Source: Streptomyces cynarae (GTDB lineage: Bacteria > Actinomycetota > Actinomycetes > Streptomycetales > Streptomycetaceae). From it: DNA of 64,000 nt. This document shows positions 25,285 to 34,403 of the stretch, piece after piece. Made by a program: the position numbers and the translations under genes. The notes below the pieces were generated by a model. The model was given only the letters and a program-made list of their open reading frames with translations. It made no database searches and was not told where the DNA came from. The stretch lies in contig NZ_CP106793.1 in NCBI RefSeq assembly GCF_025642135.1, positions 7,284,001 through 7,348,000 on the forward strand, read 5' to 3'. Each line of letters begins with the position of its first letter. Positions within the stretch are counted from its first letter, which is position 1.

Positions 25285-26435
25285 GCGGGGCGTCCTTCCA
25301 GGACGGGAACGAGGAGTTCGGCTCGGGCGATACGCCGGGCGGCGCGGTGCAGCAGCACCGTGGGGGACGCGCCGTCCGGTGCGGGGACGGCTCGGGTGGT
25401 GACCACGCCGGCGGGGGTGCCCAGGCGCAGCGTGCCGTCGGCGGTCTGCCGGGCGACGCGGTGGGCGAGGGTGCCAGGGGTGGCGGCGGCCGTGGCCAGG
25501 GCCACGGCGGAGGTCAGGCCGATCGCCGGGTGCGGGGCGTGCATGGAGACCATGCGCACGGCCAGGTCGTACTCGTCCTGGTTGACGAGTGTGCCCTGGG
25601 TGGTGCGATAGGGGCCAGGTCGGGCCACGATGCCCACCTTCGGCACCGCGTGGCTGACCGGATCGCCCTCGCGGGCCAGGCCCATGGCCAGCGCTGCCTG
25701 GCGACGCAGCAGCGTCAGCGCGGGCACTGCGGCGGCGAACGCGGTGAGGGATTCCGTGCCGTCGAGACCGAACGCCTTGGCCTCGAACAGCGCGGCCGGC
25801 GCGCCGGCATCCACCAGGGATGCCTCGACGGGACCGTCCGGGCCGGTCAGCTCGTCCAGTGCCCGGCCGGTCGGCAGAGCGCTGCCGGTCGTCGAGCCGG
25901 CCGGGTCCTGAAACCCGAGCAGGACCGGCACGCCCGGCGCCGAGGTACCCGGCACCACGGCCGTGCCCTCCTCCGGGGCCACGCCCGCAGGGGTGGGGAT
26001 CGTGCCGGTGAGGCGGGCCCCGGTGTTGACGTTGAGCATGCGGACGGTGGTGGTGTCCGACGCGATCGGCACGAGATCGTGGTGGAGGGCGTACAGCGCC
26101 ACGGCGGTGGCGCAGTTGCCGCAGTTGCCGGCCCACTCCACGCGCTCGTCGCCGATCCCGACCTGTGCGAAGGCGTACTCGACGTCCACGCCGGGTCGGC
26201 CCGACGCCTGTACGACGGCGGCCTTGGAGGTGGTGGAGGAGGCGCCGCCCACGCCGTCGATCTGGCGGGGGTCGGCGGCGTTGAAGGCGGCGAGCAGCAC
26301 GGCATCGACGTCCACGCCCGTGGCGACCACGTCGCGGTGGTCGAAGATCCAGCACTTGCTGGTTCCTCCGCGGATCATCTCGCCCTGCAGACGCAGCACA
26401 ACCGACTCCTCACAGACGTGGAAAGGGAAGTCCAC
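25281..26435 (-). CDS. PrpF-family isomerase (4-oxalomesaconate tautomerase type)
   Basis: A 384-residue protein with the two-lobed diaminopimelate-epimerase-like fold of PrpF. The N-terminal lobe begins RGGTSKCWIF, the classic PrpF R-G-G-T-S-K motif, and has GVGGASSTTSKAAVV and EWAGNCGNCATAV, where a catalytic Cys is expected; the C-terminal lobe has SMHAPHPAIGLTSAV. PrpF proteins isomerise unsaturated tricarboxylates (trans-aconitates) or tautomerise oxalomesaconate. The co-translated DctA-like carrier and divergent LysR gene support a carboxylate catabolic unit. The exact substrate cannot be fixed from the sequence. Confidence 0.88.
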   Translation of the reverse strand: MDFPFHVCEESVVLRLQGEMIRGGTSKCWIFDHRDVVATGVDVDAVLLAAFNAADPRQIDGVGGASSTTSKAAVVQASGRPGVDVEYAFAQVGIGDERVEWAGNCGNCATAVALYALHHDLVPIASDTTTVRMLNVNTGARLTGTIPTPAGVAPEEGTAVVPGTSAPGVPVLLGFQDPAGSTTGSALPTGRALDELTGPDGPVEASLVDAGAPAALFEAKAFGLDGTESLTAFAAAVPALTLLRRQAALAMGLAREGDPVSHAVPKVGIVARPGPYRTTQGTLVNQDEYDLAVRMVSMHAPHPAIGLTSAVALATAAATPGTLAHRVARQTADGTLRLGTPAGVVTTRAVPAPDGASPTVLLHRAARRIARAELLVPVLEGRPA

Positions 26436-26545
26436 CGACGGCCTCGCCGTGCGTGGTGTCCTCCACGGTGGGTTACGCCAGCGTGAAGTACAATCTCGGA
26501 AATCTGCATGGCTATTAAGGTGAAGTGAACGCTGGAGGTGGCGGC

Positions 26546-27451
26546 ATGCTCGATGTCCGGCGCATCCTGCTGTTCACGGAGGTCGCCCGGCGCGGCTCGG
26601 TGACCGCCACAGCCCGCGCCCTGAACTACACCCCGTCAGCGGTGTCGCAGCAGATCAGCCGCCTGGAAACGGAGGCAGGCCAGCCCCTGCTGGAACGCCA
26701 CGCCCGGGGCGTCACCCTCACCGACGCCGGACGGGCACTGGCCGAACGAGGGCAACGGATCGCACGCGAACTGCAGGCCGCGGAAAACGAACTCGCCGAC
26801 TACGCCGGCCTGCGCGCGGGCACACTGCGCATCGGCACCTTCCCCACCGTCGGCGCCTCGCTCCTCCCGCAGGCCGTGATCGCCTTCAGGGACGCCCACC
26901 CCGACGTACGGCTGACCGTCCGCAGCGCCCGCATCGCCGGACTCTGGACGATGCTGGAGAACCGGGAGATCGAAATGTCGCTGATGTGGGACTACGACTG
27001 GAGCCGAATCGACCGGGAGGACATCGTCATCACCCCCCTCCTCGATGACCCGCCGGCCCTTCTCGTCAGCGACCGCCATCCACTCGCCGGCCGCGACGCC
27101 GCCTCACTCGCCGACTTCGCGCACGACCCCTGGATCACCCGCGCCGACCATCACCCGGTGGCCGAAGCCCTCGTCCGCGGCTGCCGCGCCGTCGGCTTCG
27201 AGCCCCACATCGCCTACGAGGCCCACGACTACCAGGAAGCCCAGGCCATGGTCGCCGCCGGCATCGGCGTCGCCCTCGCCCCCACCCTGGCCCTGGAGGG
27301 CATCCGACCCGGCGTCGACGTCCTGCCCCTCCAGCCGCCGGCCCCCGTCCGCCGCATCCTCCTGGTTCGCATGGCCGACCACTCGCTCACCCCCGCCGCG
27401 GTGACCTTCGCGGGCCTCCTCCGCGCCACCGCCGCGGCCCGAACCCCCTGA
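26546..27451 (+). CDS. LysR-family regulator of the PrpF/DctA pair
   Basis: A 301-residue LysR protein. ATG 26546 has GGAGGTGG at a normal distance and opens with MLDVRRILLFTEVARRGSVT, the standard winged helix-turn-helix, continuing SAVSQQISRLETEAGQPLLERHARGV. Residues about 90-295 form the two-lobed effector domain (LRIGTFPTVGASLLPQAV). It is divergent from the PrpF-like gene, the usual arrangement for a LysR activator and its target, and the effector is probably the carboxylate that the pair handles. The 110-bp gap between them holds both promoters; I could not place a clear T-N11-A site. Confidence 0.92.
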   Translation: MLDVRRILLFTEVARRGSVTATARALNYTPSAVSQQISRLETEAGQPLLERHARGVTLTDAGRALAERGQRIARELQAAENELADYAGLRAGTLRIGTFPTVGASLLPQAVIAFRDAHPDVRLTVRSARIAGLWTMLENREIEMSLMWDYDWSRIDREDIVITPLLDDPPALLVSDRHPLAGRDAASLADFAHDPWITRADHHPVAEALVRGCRAVGFEPHIAYEAHDYQEAQAMVAAGIGVALAPTLALEGIRPGVDVLPLQPPAPVRRILLVRMADHSLTPAAVTFAGLLRATAAARTP

Positions 27452-27649
27452 CGGTGACTCGCGGAGGCATGGTCGCACGGCACCCGCTTCCGCTGCCGAC
27501 CAGTACGCGGGCACACCCGCGGGCAGTGTCGGCTCGCGTTGCCGGCACCGCCCGCGGGTCCTTCGCCGCTCTCAGCCCTTCGCTTCACCGGCAGCAGCCG
27601 ACTGGGGCGGCTGGGCGGGGTGTGCGGGGCGCGGCGGCGGCGTACGGAA

Positions 27650-30600
27650 TCAGCCGACGTTCACCACCTTCCAGAGCTGGTTGTCGGTGCCCGTGTCCGT
27701 CGTCTGGACGAGCTGGGTGCCCGCTGACGTCGACGAACTGGGCACCGCCAGCACCATGTGGCTGTTCACATTCGTGATCTTGTAGTACCCGTTTCCGGCG
27801 GCGGTGAGTGTCCAGTGCTGGTTCGCGCCGCTGTCGTCGTGCCACTGGATGATGGACGCGCCGTCCGTGGTGGCACCGTTGTTGACGTCCAGCAGCTTGC
27901 CACTGTTCTGGCTGGTGATCTCGTAACTGCCGTCACCCACCGCGACGAACCGCCAGTGCTGGTTCTGCGCGCCACTGTCGTTCCACTGGATGACGCCCGC
28001 TCCGTCGGAGGTGGATCCGCCCCCGACATCGATCGCCATGCCGCTGTTCTTGTTCAGGAGCTTGTAGAACGCGTTCGTGGCGGGGAACGAGATGTTGGCG
28101 AAGGCGTCCAGCGCGCAGACGGTGTTGGACGAGGACACGTTCTTCGTTCCCGTGCACACGACCTTGATCGTGTGCGGGCCGGCGGCGAGATCCGTCTTCT
28201 CGAACAGCACCACCTGCTTCGTCACCGACGGGGCGTAGGCGTCGATGCCCGACTGCACGAGGCTGCCGTCGATGTAGACGTCCACCTTCCCCATGTTCGG
28301 CTGCTTCATGCTGAGGTACCGAATGCCGGTTCCGGTGAACGAGTACTGGACGTAGTTGCCCGCCTTGCTGGTGAAACTCTCGGACCCGTCGAAGTCCTGC
28401 GGGTCGTTCCAGTTCGACCAGCTCGGGCTGTAGGTCATTGCGGTGTTCTTGTCGTCGACGTAGTTCCATCGCTGCCGCACGATCGACTGCGACGCGGCCG
28501 ATGTGTTCCCCTGCGCGTTCACCACGTAGAGGTGGTAGTCGCCGACCGTCGGAGGAACAGCGATGCTCGACGCGGTTCCGCTTGCCTTGGTCATCGTGGG
28601 GCCGACGGCGAACGTCGTCGTGCCGGAAGGGGCCAGCCAGAGAGTCCGGGTCGAGTCGCCCGTGCCGCGCACGGGAACGGACGACTGACCCTGACCGATG
28701 AACGTGCTCGCGGGCAGGACGTAGTCCTGCAGGGCGACGTTGCTCTGGGGGACGAGGTTCTTGTACGCGTCCTCCAGGCCGGCGTTCAGGGCGATGTTGT
28801 ACGCCTGCGACGGCCACACGCCGTCCGAGTACGCCTGCACGTTCTGGATGTCGCTGTTCGGAACGTTCTTGCTGTAGATCGTGTTGACGGTGCCGTAGGT
28901 GTTGGTGATGTTCAGGTCGTGTTGGTAGCCCCAGGTACCGGAGTTGACGGCGTAGTAGACATTCGGGTCCACGTTCAGCACGTTCCTGTCGAAGGTGATG
29001 TAGGCGGAGCCTTCATCGGGGTGAAGTCCGTACTTGTGGCCGGCCGGAACGCCCTGGATGTAGTTGTTGCTGATCACCGTTCCCGGCTGGCTGCCCAGGG
29101 TGTAGATGGGAGCGGAGTCGCCGAGGGTCTGCATCGTGTCGATGATCTGGTTGTAGCTGATGGTGTTGTTCCTCGCCGTGGTGGTCGGATTGCCGGGTGA
29201 GACCGAGTTCGCCGACCCGTTGAAATTCCACCATCCCCAGCCGAGCGTGATGCCCGCCCACGGGGCCTTCTCGATGCGGTTGTGCTGCACGGACAGGGTG
29301 TCGGTGAAGTACGCCGATATGGGGCTGGACCCCTGGAACAGCACCGCGCTGTCGTAGATGTAGTTGTCGGTGATCGAGATGTTCTTGCAGACACCCTCGA
29401 CGTCGGTCGGGTACTTCTCGTTGTTCGTGGAGGTGTAGTCCCCTATGTACACGTGCTGGGGGTGGCCCACGGTGATGGCGGATCCGGCTATGTCATTCGT
29501 GTAGTTGCCGATCAACTGTGTGTTCGACACGTCGTTGACCATGTTGATTCCGTCGTCGCCGGTGTGCTGAACCGTGTTGCCCTGCAGGGTGATCCCGTCG
29601 GCGTTCTCGATCTGAATGGCGCCCGGACCGATGTCGACGTTGCGGTAGTAGTACTGGTGGAAGTTCCCGTGCGTGTACACGAACGAGTTGACGTTGCCCT
29701 GCTGGCCCTGTCGGAAGACGGAGCCGTCCACGTTGACCAGATTCCAGTCCGAGTGCTCGACCGTGAGCCCGGAGAACGTGATGTTCCGCGCGTGGTCGGT
29801 CGTGGACGTGCCCGCGATGTGGATCAGAGTCGACACTTTGTCGGGGGCCCAGACCTGAGCGGTCGTCATGTCATCAGAGCTGGACTTGTAGTAGTACAGG
29901 ATGTGGTTCGTCTTGTCGAAGTAGAACTCGCCCGGCTTGTCCAGGAACTCGTACGCGTTCATGAACGTCTGGGTGCCGCCGGCGTGGAAGTTGCCGTTGT
30001 ACGCGTACTGGGCTATTGCCGCGCCCGGCTCCTGGAACTTGGCCACGCGGTTGAGGCCGTCCGAGCTCGTGGTGATCTGGCGAACCCCCACGATGGACGT
30101 GGTCCAGGTCGTCGCCGTCTGAATCTCGACGTCGTCCTGGTTCTGGGCGATGGCGGGCAGATCGGAGAGGCTGTACTTGGCTCCGTCGCACGTCTGGCCC
30201 GACTCCCAGGCCCAGGGAGCCTGGCCGGCCGTGACGTTGTAGGTCGTTCCGTCACATCCGGCCGAGGTGATCGTCTTGGAAGCCATCACAGCGCGCTTGC
30301 CGTTGACGTAGAGCGCGCGGAGTTTGTCGTCGCGGTTCAGCGGGGCCTGCCAGATGTTCCCGCTGTGCTGGGTCCATCCGGTCACCTGGACGCCGCCGTT
30401 CAGGACCGGCTTCTCGCCCGGGTAGGCGGCGTACACGACACGGTGGCCGTTCGTGCCCGAATCGGCCGACGTGAAGTCGATCGTGCTGCTCACCGGGTAG
30501 TTGCCGCCGCGGAGATATACGTCGATGTCGCCGGTCATGTTGCTGTTCACTTTGCGCACGACGTCCCGAGCGTGCTGCAGGGTCTTGAACGGCGCTGTGA

Positions 30601-30763
30601 TCGTCCCGGGGTTGGCGTCGTCACCGTCGGGAGCGACGTAGTACGTCGCCTGGGTCGCGGCCGCGGCCGGGGTCGGCGTGGTGAGGGACGTCAGCAGCAC
30701 GGCCGAGAGGGCCGTCGCAAGCACTGCTGACAACGTGCGGAAGGGCGACCTGACTGGCTTCAT
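27650..30763 (-). CDS. Large secreted beta-helix (GH141-like) protein with CBM and ricin domains
   Basis: A 1037-residue secreted protein, ATG 30763 with AGGAGGGG at 7 nt. The signal peptide ends near residue 36 (PTPAAAA). The opening YYVAPDGDDANPGTITAPFK, LQHARDVVRK and DVYLRGGNYPV parallels the protein at 21111, and the shared APWAGITLGWGW segment shows the two are paralogues. The helix extends to about 690. After it come a short Ig-like segment, a CBM6/35-like module (about 760-890) and a ricin trefoil (900-1037; NQHWRF, NQHWTL, NQLWKV). It lies 90 bp after the aldose dehydrogenase gene at the end of the sugar operon, so it may be its last gene. Confidence 0.83.
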   Translation of the reverse strand: MKPVRSPFRTLSAVLATALSAVLLTSLTTPTPAAAATQATYYVAPDGDDANPGTITAPFKTLQHARDVVRKVNSNMTGDIDVYLRGGNYPVSSTIDFTSADSGTNGHRVVYAAYPGEKPVLNGGVQVTGWTQHSGNIWQAPLNRDDKLRALYVNGKRAVMASKTITSAGCDGTTYNVTAGQAPWAWESGQTCDGAKYSLSDLPAIAQNQDDVEIQTATTWTTSIVGVRQITTSSDGLNRVAKFQEPGAAIAQYAYNGNFHAGGTQTFMNAYEFLDKPGEFYFDKTNHILYYYKSSSDDMTTAQVWAPDKVSTLIHIAGTSTTDHARNITFSGLTVEHSDWNLVNVDGSVFRQGQQGNVNSFVYTHGNFHQYYYRNVDIGPGAIQIENADGITLQGNTVQHTGDDGINMVNDVSNTQLIGNYTNDIAGSAITVGHPQHVYIGDYTSTNNEKYPTDVEGVCKNISITDNYIYDSAVLFQGSSPISAYFTDTLSVQHNRIEKAPWAGITLGWGWWNFNGSANSVSPGNPTTTARNNTISYNQIIDTMQTLGDSAPIYTLGSQPGTVISNNYIQGVPAGHKYGLHPDEGSAYITFDRNVLNVDPNVYYAVNSGTWGYQHDLNITNTYGTVNTIYSKNVPNSDIQNVQAYSDGVWPSQAYNIALNAGLEDAYKNLVPQSNVALQDYVLPASTFIGQGQSSVPVRGTGDSTRTLWLAPSGTTTFAVGPTMTKASGTASSIAVPPTVGDYHLYVVNAQGNTSAASQSIVRQRWNYVDDKNTAMTYSPSWSNWNDPQDFDGSESFTSKAGNYVQYSFTGTGIRYLSMKQPNMGKVDVYIDGSLVQSGIDAYAPSVTKQVVLFEKTDLAAGPHTIKVVCTGTKNVSSSNTVCALDAFANISFPATNAFYKLLNKNSGMAIDVGGGSTSDGAGVIQWNDSGAQNQHWRFVAVGDGSYEITSQNSGKLLDVNNGATTDGASIIQWHDDSGANQHWTLTAAGNGYYKITNVNSHMVLAVPSSSTSAGTQLVQTTDTGTDNQLWKVVNVG

Positions 30764-30853
30764 CGTCTGCCCCTCCTGCTGGTTGGGACGGTCGAGCAGG
30801 CGTTCATAGGGCGGCTCCCTGGGTGTTCGCGGTGCGGTTGTCGCGGATCTTCA

Positions 30854-31939
30854 TCACGCCCCGTCCCTGAGCGTCTCCAAGGCCGAGGCGCGCCGGTGAG
30901 CTTCACCACCTTGCGAGTCGTCGGGCGCCGTGCGGTCTGCCGCGCCCCGGGCGCCGCCTCCGGTGGGGACGTCGGGCCTGATCAGCCCTTGGCTCCGGAG
31001 GTCGTCCCAGAGAGCCTCGGGGAGGGCGCTCCGGTGGAGTTCCACGTTCCGCTCCACCTGTTCCGAAGTCCGCATGCCGAGGGTGACGTTGACGACGCTG
31101 GGATGCGTGGAGGGGAAGGCGATGGCGGCGGCGGGCAGGGTGGTGCCGTGCCGCTCGCAGACCTCGGCAATGGCCTGCGCTCGTTGGACCAGTTCCGGCG
31201 GGGCGTCCTGGTAGTCGTACTTCATGCCCGGCGTCGGACGGTCCGCGGAGAGCAGGCCGGAGTTGAAGACGCCGACCGCGACGACGCTCTTGCCGTGCTG
31301 CTGTGCGGCGGGCAGTACGTCGTCCAGCGCGGACTGGTCGAGGAGGGTGTAGCGTCCGGCCAGCATCACCACGTCGGCGGCGGTCTCGTGCAGGAAGCGG
31401 GCGAGCATGGCCGACTGGTTCATGCCGGCGCCGATCGCGCCGATCACGCCCTGGCCGCGCAGGTCGGCGAGCGTGGGCATGGCCTCGTCCGCAGCCTGCT
31501 GCCAGTGGTCGTCGGGGTCGTGCAGGTAGACGATGTCGAGCCGGTCCAGGCCGGTACGGCGCAGGGAGTCCTCGATGGAGCGGAGTACGCCGTCGCGGCT
31601 GAAGTCCCACTGCCTGCGCAGGTCGTCGCGTACGACGAAGCCCTCGGTGTCCACGCCCCGTGGCTCTTCGTTGGGGACGAGGAGGCGGCCGACCTTGGAG
31701 GAGACGACGTACTCGTCACGCGGGCGACTTCGCAGGGCGGCGCCGAGGCGGCGTTCGGAGAGGCCGAGCCCGTAGTGCGGCGCGGTGTCGAAGTACCGGA
31801 TGCCCGCGTCCCAGGCGGCGTCGACGGCGGCCGACGCGTCCTGGGCGGAGGTCACGCGGTACAGGTTGCCGATCACCGAGGCCCCGAAGCCGAGCTCGGT
31901 GACGGCGACCGACGTCTTCTCGATCCTCCGGTGGTGCAT
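30854..31939 (-). CDS. L-fucose / D-threo-aldose 1-dehydrogenase-type aldo/keto reductase
   Basis: A 361-residue NAD(P)-dependent aldose dehydrogenase. It belongs to the AKR branch with L-fucose and D-threo-aldose dehydrogenases: ELGFGASVIGNLYR, GIRYFDTAPHYGLGLSERRLG (catalytic Asp and Tyr), SSKVGRLLVP (catalytic Lys), DIVYLHDPDDHW (catalytic His), then GRYTLLDQ and VGVFNSGLL, all typical of this branch and not of general AKRs. It oxidises C1 of the sugar to an aldonolactone, the substrate for the lactonase at 35,532 in the same operon. The last ~35 residues are a charged tail. Choice between L-fucose, L-galactose or D-arabinose is inference. Confidence 0.85.
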   Translation of the reverse strand: MHHRRIEKTSVAVTELGFGASVIGNLYRVTSAQDASAAVDAAWDAGIRYFDTAPHYGLGLSERRLGAALRSRPRDEYVVSSKVGRLLVPNEEPRGVDTEGFVVRDDLRRQWDFSRDGVLRSIEDSLRRTGLDRLDIVYLHDPDDHWQQAADEAMPTLADLRGQGVIGAIGAGMNQSAMLARFLHETAADVVMLAGRYTLLDQSALDDVLPAAQQHGKSVVAVGVFNSGLLSADRPTPGMKYDYQDAPPELVQRAQAIAEVCERHGTTLPAAAIAFPSTHPSVVNVTLGMRTSEQVERNVELHRSALPEALWDDLRSQGLIRPDVPTGGGARGAADRTAPDDSQGGEAHRRASALETLRDGA

Positions 31940-31978
31940 GACGTGCTCCTCGGTTATGGGCGCGGGGTGAAACGCCGG

Positions 31979-33016
31979 TCAGCGTCTGACATGGGCCGAG
32001 CCGCCCTCGATCAGCGCCTCGACCTCGGCGAGAGAGGCCATGGAGACGTCGCCGGGAGTGGTCATGACCAGGGCACCGTGGGCCGTGCCGTAGGCGAGGG
32101 CACGCTCCAGAGAGGCGCCGGTGAGCACGCCGTGGATGAGCCCGGCGGCGAAGCCGTCGCCGGAGCCGACGCGATCCAGGACGTGCAGCGCGGTCATACG
32201 GGGGCCGGTGACGAAGCCGGTCTCGGCGGACCAGGCGGCCGAGGACCAGTCGTTGACACCGGCCGAGGGCACCTCGCGCAGGGTCGTCGCCAGTATCTTC
32301 GCCTCGGGCAGCAGGTCGGACACCGAGGCGAGCACGTCGGCCACCTCGTCTGCGCCGATGCACCCGTGCCCCGGATGCGTCCCGGCCAGGCCCAGGGCGC
32401 CCACCACGACGTCGGCGTGCCGGGCGAGGCGCAGGTCGACCTCGCGGGCCCGGTCCGCGCCGCCCCGGCCGGCCCAGAGGCTGGGCCGGTAGTTGGGGTC
32501 GTAGGACACGGTCACGCCGTGCCGTCGGGCCGCCGCCATGGCCTCGTCGGCGACGTCCACGGTGGTGTCGGACAGGCCGGCGAAGATGCCGCCGGTGTGG
32601 AACCAGCGCACCCCGTCCGCGAAGACGGTGTCCCAGTCCACGTCGCCCTTGCGCAGTTGGGAGACGGCGGTGTGGGCGCGGTCGCTGACGCCGAGCGCGC
32701 CGCGGATGCCGTAGCCGCGTTCGACGAAGTTGAGGCCGTTGCGGGCGGTGCGGCCGATGCCGTCGTCGGGGGCCCAGCGGATCAGTGAGGTGTCGACGCC
32801 TCCTTGGAGGATCAGCTCCTCGACGAGCCGGCCCACCGCGTTGTCGGCGAGGGCGGTCACGACGGCCGTGCGCAGGCCGAAGCAGCGCCGCAAGCCTCGT
32901 ACGACGTTGTACTCGCCGCCGCCTTCCCAGACCTGGAAGGTGCGGGAGGTGCGGATCCGGCCCTCGCCGGGGTCGAAGCGGAGCATGACCTCGCCGAGGG
33001 CCAGTACGTCGATCAT
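31979..33016 (-). CDS. kdgK: 2-keto-3-deoxy-sugar-acid kinase (PfkB family)
   Basis: A 345-residue PfkB/ribokinase-family kinase. ATG 33016 overlaps the aldolase stop by 4 bp. It has the N-terminal GEVMLRFDPGEGRIRTSRTF, GGGEYNVVRGLRR sugar-binding segment, FHTGGIFAGLS, DPNYRPSLW, and the C-terminal DRVGSGDGFAAGLIHG with the catalytic base Asp. These match 2-keto-3-deoxygluconate kinases. It would phosphorylate the 2-keto-3-deoxy acid made by a dehydratase and hand it to the aldolase encoded just upstream. The gene symbol reflects family and context; the stereochemistry of the acid is not proven. Confidence 0.88.
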   Translation of the reverse strand: MIDVLALGEVMLRFDPGEGRIRTSRTFQVWEGGGEYNVVRGLRRCFGLRTAVVTALADNAVGRLVEELILQGGVDTSLIRWAPDDGIGRTARNGLNFVERGYGIRGALGVSDRAHTAVSQLRKGDVDWDTVFADGVRWFHTGGIFAGLSDTTVDVADEAMAAARRHGVTVSYDPNYRPSLWAGRGGADRAREVDLRLARHADVVVGALGLAGTHPGHGCIGADEVADVLASVSDLLPEAKILATTLREVPSAGVNDWSSAAWSAETGFVTGPRMTALHVLDRVGSGDGFAAGLIHGVLTGASLERALAYGTAHGALVMTTPGDVSMASLAEVEALIEGGSAHVRR

Positions 33017-33645
33017 GTGGTGCTCCTGTCCACGGCGTCGGCGGTGAGCCGGCGGATCTCGTCGTAGTAGCCGTTCGCCACGTGGGTGGGGGTGGCCATC
33101 CAACTGCCGCCGACGGCCAGGACCGCGGGCTCGGCGAGGTAGGAGGTCAGGCAGGAGGCGTCGATCCCGCCGGTCGGCACGAAGCGCACCCGGGGGAAAG
33201 GGGCCGCGAGCGAGCGCAGCGTGCGCAGGCCGCCGAGGGGCTCGGCGGGAAACAGCTTCACTGTGTCCACGCCCGCTGAGAGGGCGCGCATCAGCTCGGT
33301 GGCGGTGGCGATGCCGGGCACCACGGGCACCCCCAGTTCGCGGCACGTGGTGACGACGTCCTCGTCGAAACCGGGCGAGACGACGAAGCGGGCCCCGGCC
33401 GCGACCGCCCGCTCCGCCTGCTCGGCGGTGAGGACCGTACCTGCGCCGACGGCCAGGCCGCCGTGGGCCGCCATCGCCTTCACCACCTGCTCGGCCTCGG
33501 CGGTGCGGAAGGTGACCTCCGCGTACCGCGCCCCGCCCGCCGCGAGCGCGTCGGCCAGCGGCCCGGCGGTGGCCGGTTCGGGCACGGTCAGTACCGGCAT
33601 GATCCGGGCCCCTGCCAGCACGGTCGCCACGTCGGTGCCGCTCAT
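33013..33645 (-). CDS. eda: KDPG/KHG-type aldolase
   Basis: A 210-residue class I aldolase of normal length. The ATG at 33645 overlaps the preceding SDR stop. The catalytic Glu43 lies in AEVTFRT and the Schiff-base Lys130 in DTVKLFPAE, with GAGTVLTAEQAERAVAAGA and VPTGGIDASC around the phosphate site. It splits 2-keto-3-deoxy-6-phospho-sugar acids into pyruvate and an aldehyde phosphate. With the overlapping kinase gene it forms the lower half of the pathway. If the sugar is a 6-deoxy sugar such as L-fucose, the kinase would have no 6-hydroxyl to phosphorylate, so these two enzymes point to a uronic acid or hexose branch as well. Confidence 0.92.
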   Translation of the reverse strand: MSGTDVATVLAGARIMPVLTVPEPATAGPLADALAAGGARYAEVTFRTAEAEQVVKAMAAHGGLAVGAGTVLTAEQAERAVAAGARFVVSPGFDEDVVTTCRELGVPVVPGIATATELMRALSAGVDTVKLFPAEPLGGLRTLRSLAAPFPRVRFVPTGGIDASCLTSYLAEPAVLAVGGSWMATPTHVANGYYDEIRRLTADAVDRSTT

Positions 33646-34403
33646 CGACCCAGCCACCCGCCGTCGACGGGCAGGACGGTGCCGTGAACGTAGGCGGCGG
33701 CGTCCGAGGCGAGGAAGACGGTGGCGCCGGCCAGGTCGTCGGCGCTGCCCCAGCGTCCGGCGGGGATGCGGTCGAGGATCGCCTTGCTGCGCACCGGGTC
33801 GCCCTGGAGGGCTTGGGTGTTGTCGGTGGCGATGTAACCGGGGGCGATGGCGTTGACGTTGACGCCGTGCGGGGCCCACTCGTTGGACAGGGCCTTGGTC
33901 AGTCCGGCGATGCCGTGCTTGGCGGCGGTGTAGCCGGGGACGGTGATGCCGCCCTGGAAGCTGAGCAGCGACGCGGTGAAGATGATTTTTCCCTGGCCAC
34001 GGGACACCATCGCCCCGCCCACCGCACGCGACAGCGCGAACTGCGCGTTCAGGTTGACCTGAAGCACCAGCTCCCAGTCGCGGTCGGAGTGTTCGGCGGC
34101 CGGGGCGCGCCGGATCGTGCCCGCGTTGTTGACCAGGATGTCCACCGGCCGTTCACGGCCCGCGAGTTCCGCACCCAGCGCCCGTACGGCGTCGGGGTCG
34201 GCGAAGTCGGTGCGGATCGCCTCGAAGGTGCGTCCCGCGGCGGTGACGTCCTTCTCCACGTCGCTGCCGGATGTCTCCAGGGTGGCGCTGACACCGATGA
34301 CGTCCGCGCCGGCCTCGGCGAGGGCCCCGGCCATGGCCCGGCCGATGCCGCGCCGGGCCCCGGTGACGACGGCGAGTTTCCCGGTGAGGTCGAAAGCGTT
34401 CAC
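33642..34403 (-). CDS. KduD/gluconate-5-dehydrogenase-like SDR
   Basis: A 253-residue classical short-chain dehydrogenase. GTG 34403 overlaps the upstream stop (GTGA). It has the cofactor motif TGARRGIGRAMA, NNAG at LVNNAGTIRRAP, the catalytic Ser in IIFTASLLSFQGG, YTAAKHG (Tyr and Lys), and PGYIATDNTQAL. The NAGTIRRAPA and YIATDNT segments are typical of KduD and 2-deoxy-D-gluconate 3-dehydrogenase, so it should interconvert keto and hydroxy forms of a sugar acid. In an L-fucose pathway it could equally serve as 2-keto-3-deoxy-L-fuconate dehydrogenase. The four-base overlaps on both sides show tight translational coupling. Confidence 0.88.
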   Translation of the reverse strand: MNAFDLTGKLAVVTGARRGIGRAMAGALAEAGADVIGVSATLETSGSDVEKDVTAAGRTFEAIRTDFADPDAVRALGAELAGRERPVDILVNNAGTIRRAPAAEHSDRDWELVLQVNLNAQFALSRAVGGAMVSRGQGKIIFTASLLSFQGGITVPGYTAAKHGIAGLTKALSNEWAPHGVNVNAIAPGYIATDNTQALQGDPVRSKAILDRIPAGRWGSADDLAGATVFLASDAAAYVHGTVLPVDGGWLGR

